This document shows, piece after piece, positions 58,864-64,000 of a DNA stretch of 64,000 nucleotides. The notes under the pieces were generated by a model that saw only the letters and a list, made by a program, of their open reading frames with translations, was not told where the DNA came from and ran no database searches. This stretch comes from Garcia nutans (lineage: Eukaryota; Streptophyta; Magnoliopsida; Malpighiales; Euphorbiaceae): NCBI GenBank assembly GCA_947685225.1, contig CANTUV010000008.1, forward strand, positions 30,744,001 to 30,808,000. Direction: 5' to 3'. Both the position numbers and the translations under genes were made by a program. Position 1 is the stretch's first letter; each line of letters opens with the position of its first letter.

Positions 58864-61800
58864 ATTCTCTCCCCCTTAAATAATTTCGTCCTCGAAATTA
58901 TTAATACCATAAAAATCCGCTTTTAAGAAATTACTATCTTAACTTCCATATGAAGTTAATTATATGCTTAAGTTATTATTTCATCAAATCATATAACTTC
59001 AACTCTCCCTTTTTGAATCAACCATCTTCTCTAAATTCCATAGTTCATCATTCTATATGTCTATACATCTTATTACTTTCTTGATCAAACATTCAAAAGA
59101 TCTCATTACATTTCCTATTAATATCTTTATACAAGAATCAGATCATCATATAGCACAATAATACTTTGTCAAATCTTTATATTTAATAAATATATTGTTT
59201 CTTCATCTCTTTAATATTACTTTTATAGCTTTAACCTTAGAACCCATTGGTTTATATCTGAGCATTAACTATCTTGTCATTACTATCACTGTCTAAATAG
59301 ACATTTATTACACCCCAATGGATAACAAATTCCTTATTTTATCACAAATGGGATTACTTCTTTAGCATGCTTTTCACTTAACTTACATAATAATACATTA
59401 TCTTTCAATTTATTTCATACATACTTAACCTTTTCCCTTTTTATCATGATTAACAACCACTATACTCTATTCATTCGTGTCCAAACACACTTTAAAATTT
59501 TACCTCATATACATTATCATGTAAATACTTATTTTCTTAATACAACTATACACATTAAATTTCAATAATGATTCATAATCCTAGCCAAATCCAGATCAAT
59601 TGATTTATCTGTCACAATATACCCACGTTCCAATTTTGTTCAATTCCAACCAACGATTAAGTAATCTAACTTATCATGAAATTTCACAATTTTCATATAA
59701 GTATAAAAATAACTTAAGTCCATAGGAGCAAACTTATATTCAATTTCTAATCTCTTTCAATCCATTTTCAGTCAAATCATCATGATAACAAATCACTTCC
59801 CATTATCTTTAAATATACACATAGTTTACTTTCTATTATCTTAGTAATAATTTCCACCAATTCTCATAAAAATGTTATATCATGCTTAATATCCATAATT
59901 CATTCACTCAAACCTTGAGTTCATTCCCTTAAACCTCAAGTTACATATCATAAGCATATTCAGTATAACTTTCATTCATATCTTAGAATTTCTCCCTTTT
60001 TAATATCTCTTCACATTTCAAATCATTGTTATACTTATTTCAATTACCTTTTTATTATATTATTCATATCTCACCACATTTCCATAATTTCCCTTTTTCT
60101 TTCTTTATCTTCACCATTATAACCAAATTCTTAACATAAAAATAATAATAAGGTACAACCTTATCCATCATAGCTTTTAACTATACTTTTCAAACAAAAT
60201 TGTCAACCTCACCAAATCCGTATTACAATCATTATATCTAAGATTCAAATCCATAGATAACAAATTAACCGATCCAATATACTGAACAAAACACATGGCT
60301 TTAAGAGATTAATATTCAAGCCTGGGACTTCCAAATCAATACTGTTCTTTTATAATTCTATTCTCAATCTTTACAAATACAAGGCTAAGGTATATTTTAA
60401 GAATTATATAGTCCTTCTTTACATTTCTACTATATCAGAAATTAACACATTCCAATTTCATTTCAAACCAATTTGCACTCGAGTAAAAGATCTTTATCAA
60501 CTTAATTCATGCTTCAACAATATTACTTTACACATATTCAATCATATGCAGTTCTTATAAAATTTCTATTCGTCACTTCATTTCTAATCCATTTACAATC
60601 TCTTATGATATATAATTACATAGAACTTTTTATATGTGAATACTTTGAAACTCTAAATATCATATGATCATCAAGTTCAATGCTCACCATAACAATTTCC
60701 ACTGTTCACTATTATTTAAGTCTATGCCATTCTCACTTCCATCACATAATTCATTTAGCTTTACACAATTCAAGACCTAATCTCTCTTAGGTCTAATACT
60801 ACATACAATACTGTTTCTATAACATTAATTTTATATTTATACCACATACATATTCATAAGTCACCTTTATAATGCGATTCACACATTTGTTGATATATAT
60901 AATTTCATTCACAGTGAAAACTCAATTCACATATCACATACATATGTACACTTAATTAAATACTCTTATTTATCATACATTCAATACAAATTTTCCTTTA
61001 TAACTGTAACAACCGTCCCAGTCCACCTGCTAAACCATTCCTATCCAGAGAAACCATCAGGGCCTCTGAGCTGGGCTGCTACAGTACCAAACTGCCCTCA
61101 CGGCCTTCCAACAGGATTCACTTATTCGAATTACACCCAAGACACATGAGTGCAAGTCGCCACTCTGGATCGAATACCTAACCTTCCCCTTAAGAGAGTC
61201 AGCGAGAATCATCCAGTACCATCTCTTCCAAAGTATTTATTCATGATGCAAAGTATTTATTCATACACCCAAGACACATGATGCAAAGTATTTATTCATA
61301 CAACACACATATATATATATACTGACTATAATAGCACTTTACATCCATCTTAACCACATTCCCAATGTAACATTTCTTTCACTTTCATCTTTAAAAGCAT
61401 TTAATATATTTCCATATCCATTTTTACCCTTTTCAATATAATGCCTTAAAATAGCTCATCCTCATTTGCTTATCCACTTCTCTTTTATACTTCAAGATAA
61501 ATTTTTATACTATCAATCACTTTACTCAATTCATAATACTTTCATATGCCATATTAGTCATTTCATTTAGCTCATGTATTGCATACACATTAAACCATCA
61601 ATATCCAAATAATCTTTATCAAATGCCACTAAAACTTTAACTTCTCAACTTACTACCTCACTTAAACTTCAATTTGCCAAACTCATCTTATATATTTATA
61701 TATCACAAAGCAATATTAAAACATATACTTTTCACAATTATCAAGCTCACTTCAACAATTCAAATATCACCTATTACCACCATTACATTGAGCTTTCACA

Positions 61801-62626
61801 ATATCCAAGCATCTCACATTTCTAACATTGAATTCACAATGTCCGTATTAAGGTAACAATACCAATGTATATTTTTACTTAACCCATATCATCTCTTTTT
61901 CCTTTAAACAAAATCTTAACTTTACATATCCATTTGTTTACCATTCAACATATATATATATATCACTCACATATATATACATATGTACATTACATCCAAT
62001 CATATACACATTGAGCCCAATAACCTTTATACGCTTTTCAAGTCTAGTTATCACAAATCTCAGTTTCTTAAACTAACGTTGCTCAATCCAATTCTCACTA
62101 TCAATCTTATCACGTGACCTAGCTTTGCACAAGTTCATCAATGCAAGCGTAATCATTCTCAACATTAATAGACAAGTAATTATATAGGTTACAAACATGC
62201 AATACTGTACGTACCTTACATTTTCAAGTGATCAACTCAATCTTTGATCACTAACATATTACATTACATTATCACATTAAATTTATAATATTTGCATTAA
62301 AACAACAATGCAAACAACACCATTATATTTCCTTACATTAACCAATATTTTTATTTTATTTTAGTTTTCATATCATTTCTTTCTCTAGTTTTTACTTTCA
62401 AGTAAAAACCTCATTCAGACATTATCATCCCTCTCATAATTCAAATTTATCCCACATCACATAATGCCACATCTGAGACCAACCTAGGTGTCAATGCATA
62501 TACATGTATTACAAATTACATTTCAAAACTCTTCTTTGTAATTCATTTTAAACGTTTCAAAACTTTTTTCTTTTTAATTTCACTTAGGCCGAGAATCTCG
62601 AACCTAAGCTCTGATACCAAAATAAT
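58864..62626 (-). other. Non-coding interior of X2
   Basis: Polypurine tract complement at 58864-58881, primer site complement GCTCTGATACCA at 62608-62619. G-poor plus strand as in X1. A GC-richer foreign patch lies at 61005-61284, and about 240 bp (near 61980-62220) seem absent from X1. No gag or pol motif. Confidence 0.75.
61005..61284. repeat. Foreign patch in the X2 interior, probable fragment of another LTR
   Basis: Starts TGTAACAACCGTCCCAG and is markedly GC-richer than its surroundings. It ends in scrambled repeats of ATGCAAAGTATTTATTCATA and ACACCCAAGACACATGA. X1 has no counterpart. Confidence 0.6.
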
Positions 62627-62731
62627 TGTAACACCCCCATACTCTATATAAGTACTATACATATACCTGGTATACATACAATACGTATATAAAGTATAAG
62701 AATGTCACTTTTCGTTTTACTTTGATCTCCC

Positions 62732-64000
62732 AAGAATGTATTCATTGACGACATATTGGTGTATTCAAAGAATCGAGAGGACCATGATCGTCACCTTAGA
62801 ATTGTTTTGCAAACCCTGCGAGAAAAGCAGTTATTCGCTAAATTCAGTAAATGTGAATTTTGGTTGGAAGAAGTAGCCTTCTTGGGACATATTGTATCGG
62901 CAGAAGGAATAAGGGTTGATCCCAAGAAAATAGAAGCAATATTGGAATGGAAGTCACCTAAAACAGTAACGGAAGTCCGTAGTTTCTTGGGATTAGCAGG
63001 ATATTATCGGAGATTCCTTAAAGGGTTTTCCATGATCGCCGTACCTATGACCAAGCTACTTTAGAAGAATGCCAAATTTCAGTGGACCGACGCTTGTCAA
63101 CGGAGCTTTGAAAAGCTGAAACAAAAACTTACAGAAGCGCCTATTCTTACACAACCTGAATCAGGAAAGGATTTTGTGATTTATAGCGATGCATCCCATA
63201 TCGGGTTAGGTTGCGTATTGATGCAGGAAGGCAAAGTCATTGCGTATGTCTCTCGACAGCTCAAGCCACATGAAAAGAATTATCCTACGCATGACTTAGA
63301 GCTAGCAGCGATTGTTTTGGCTTTCAAGACATGGAGGCACTACTTATACGGGGAAAAGTGTTACATCTTTACGGATCATCAAAGCCTGAAGTATCTGCCC
63401 ACGCAGAAAGATTTAAACCTGCGACAGCGAAAATGGATGCAATGGTTAGCCAACTACGACTATACGATTAATTATCACCCGGGTAAAGCGAATGTCATAG
63501 CAGATGCACTTAGTAGGAAGTCAATGCAAGCGCTAAGTGCTATGAGGGTAACTTTAAAACCCACAGAAGATGGAGCTATCTTTGCAGAAATGCACGTGCG
63601 ACCTAACTTACATCAACAAATACGTGAGGCTCAGAAGGAAGATGAACAAGTGAAGAAGTGGAGTCAACAGGCACAGGAGAACCCTTCAGGAGACTATCAA
63701 ATTCGTCCTGATGGTATTCTCTACTACAAGAAGAGAATGGTGGTACCTAAGTCCAAGGAGCTGAAGAAACAGATTTTGCAAGAAGCTCATAACAGTCCTT
63801 ATACAATGCATCCAGGAGTAACGAAAATGTATCGGGACTTGAAGAAGTATTATTGGTGGCCAGGAATGAAAAGAGATATCGTTGATCACGTAACGAAGTG
63901 TCTAACCTATCAGCAAGTGAAGGCGGAACATCAACTACCCTCAGGGCTACTACAACCTATTACGATTCCAACCTGGAAATGGGATCGTATTACTATGGAT
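62732..64000 (+). pseudogene. D pol: reverse transcriptase end, RNase H, integrase start
   Basis: Coding text resumes at the catalytic FIDD of the reverse transcriptase (62741-62752) and goes through the FLGLAGYYRRF block. A TAG at 63062-63064 interrupts it. RNase H follows from about 63180 (YSDASHIGLGCVL) with the TDHQSLKYL motif, then NVIADALSRK. The integrase zinc region follows (HPGV...YYWWPGMK...C), in which the second cysteine pair reads CLTY where CLTC is usual. The frame is open to the window end. The first half of reverse transcriptase is missing at the X2 junction. Confidence 0.85.

Larger units (their letters stand above)
55743..62728 (-). mobile_element. X2: second copy of the X family, minus strand, right LTR truncated
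   Basis: Left (3') LTR 55743-58863, interior 58864-62626, then only about 100 bp of the right (5') LTR (62627 to about 62728) before D pol resumes. The LTR begins TGTAACACCCCCATACTC directly beside the primer site, so X2 has no 337 bp tail, unlike X1. The interior is non-coding and follows the X1 interior in order. Left flank AGAGA; right target duplication lost. Confidence 0.85.
51998..64000 (+). mobile_element. D: Tekay/Del-type Ty3/gypsy element, interrupted, right end outside window
   Basis: 5' LTR (51998-55109), primer site, gag (from 55284) and then, after the X2 insertion, reverse transcriptase through integrase (62732 on). Gag, the LKPHEKNYPTHDLELAA RNase H block and the integrase zinc region fit the Tekay/Del chromovirus lineage. 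The middle (end of gag, protease, first half of reverse transcriptase) is absent. Target duplication cannot be tested. Confidence 0.85.

Noticed and set aside
34000..64000. Endogenous pararetrovirus (caulimovirid) as source of the pol genes
   Set aside because: Both pol regions are followed by integrase and are flanked by LTRs, which pararetroviruses lack.

Overview
The window is nuclear DNA of a flowering plant, most likely a eudicot. It is very AT-rich and almost entirely repetitive. The repeats are plant Ty3/gypsy families (Tat/Ogre-like, Tekay/Del-like, CRM-like) plus a Ty1/copia remnant, many with long LTRs of 3 to 3.5 kb and nested in one another. The only recognisable host gene is the 5' part of a cyclic nucleotide-gated channel gene of the plant CNGC19/20 type. 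The species cannot be named from the sequence.

Layout. 1-7175: an internally degenerate Tat/Ogre-type element with gag traces only, which ends in a long LTR and carries a minisatellite before its 3' LTR. It sits in an older Tekay-like LTR (7176-8644, minus). 9109-14219: an element with long terminal inverted repeats that hosts a solo LTR (9700-12955, target duplication ATAAT). 14320-30044: an old minus-strand solo LTR (duplication TTTAT, with G to A at its second base) hosting two younger insertions. One is a plus-strand solo LTR (15510-18481, duplication ACATT). The other is a complete minus-strand non-autonomous element, here called X1 (18557-28913, duplication ATAAT), with 3.46 kb LTRs around a 3.4 kb non-coding interior. 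30050-33609: AT-rich DNA and a second inverted-repeat element.

33610-45373: promoter, leader and first two coding exons of the CNGC gene (35143-35601 and 45182-45373). Exon 1 has an in-frame TAG. The intron between them is swollen by a 7.3 kb CRM-like gypsy element (37634-44979, duplication CAATG) on the minus strand. Just after the second exon's splice donor a copia fragment begins (45385-49819), itself split by a 3.3 kb solo LTR (46036-49323). No further channel exons appear up to 64000, so the locus is read as a truncated or heavily disrupted pseudogene.

49908-64000: another minus-strand LTR, then a plus-strand Tekay/Del element (D, from 51998) with LTR, primer binding site, gag and pol. 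D is interrupted inside gag by a second copy of the non-autonomous family (X2, 55743 to about 62728). X2's right LTR and about half of D's coding region have been lost at the junction.

The most unusual signal is in the LTRs. Across several diverged families, at matching positions, they carry a putative GTAAGT splice donor, family-specific arrays of short hairpins, and two abutting stem-loops 300-650 bp before the LTR end. Stem sequences differ between families while pairing is kept. X1 and X2 share a primer binding site and a short leader motif with D but encode nothing, as expected of a family mobilised in trans. X1's LTR is chimeric: it carries a 337 bp tail closely matching the end of D's LTR.
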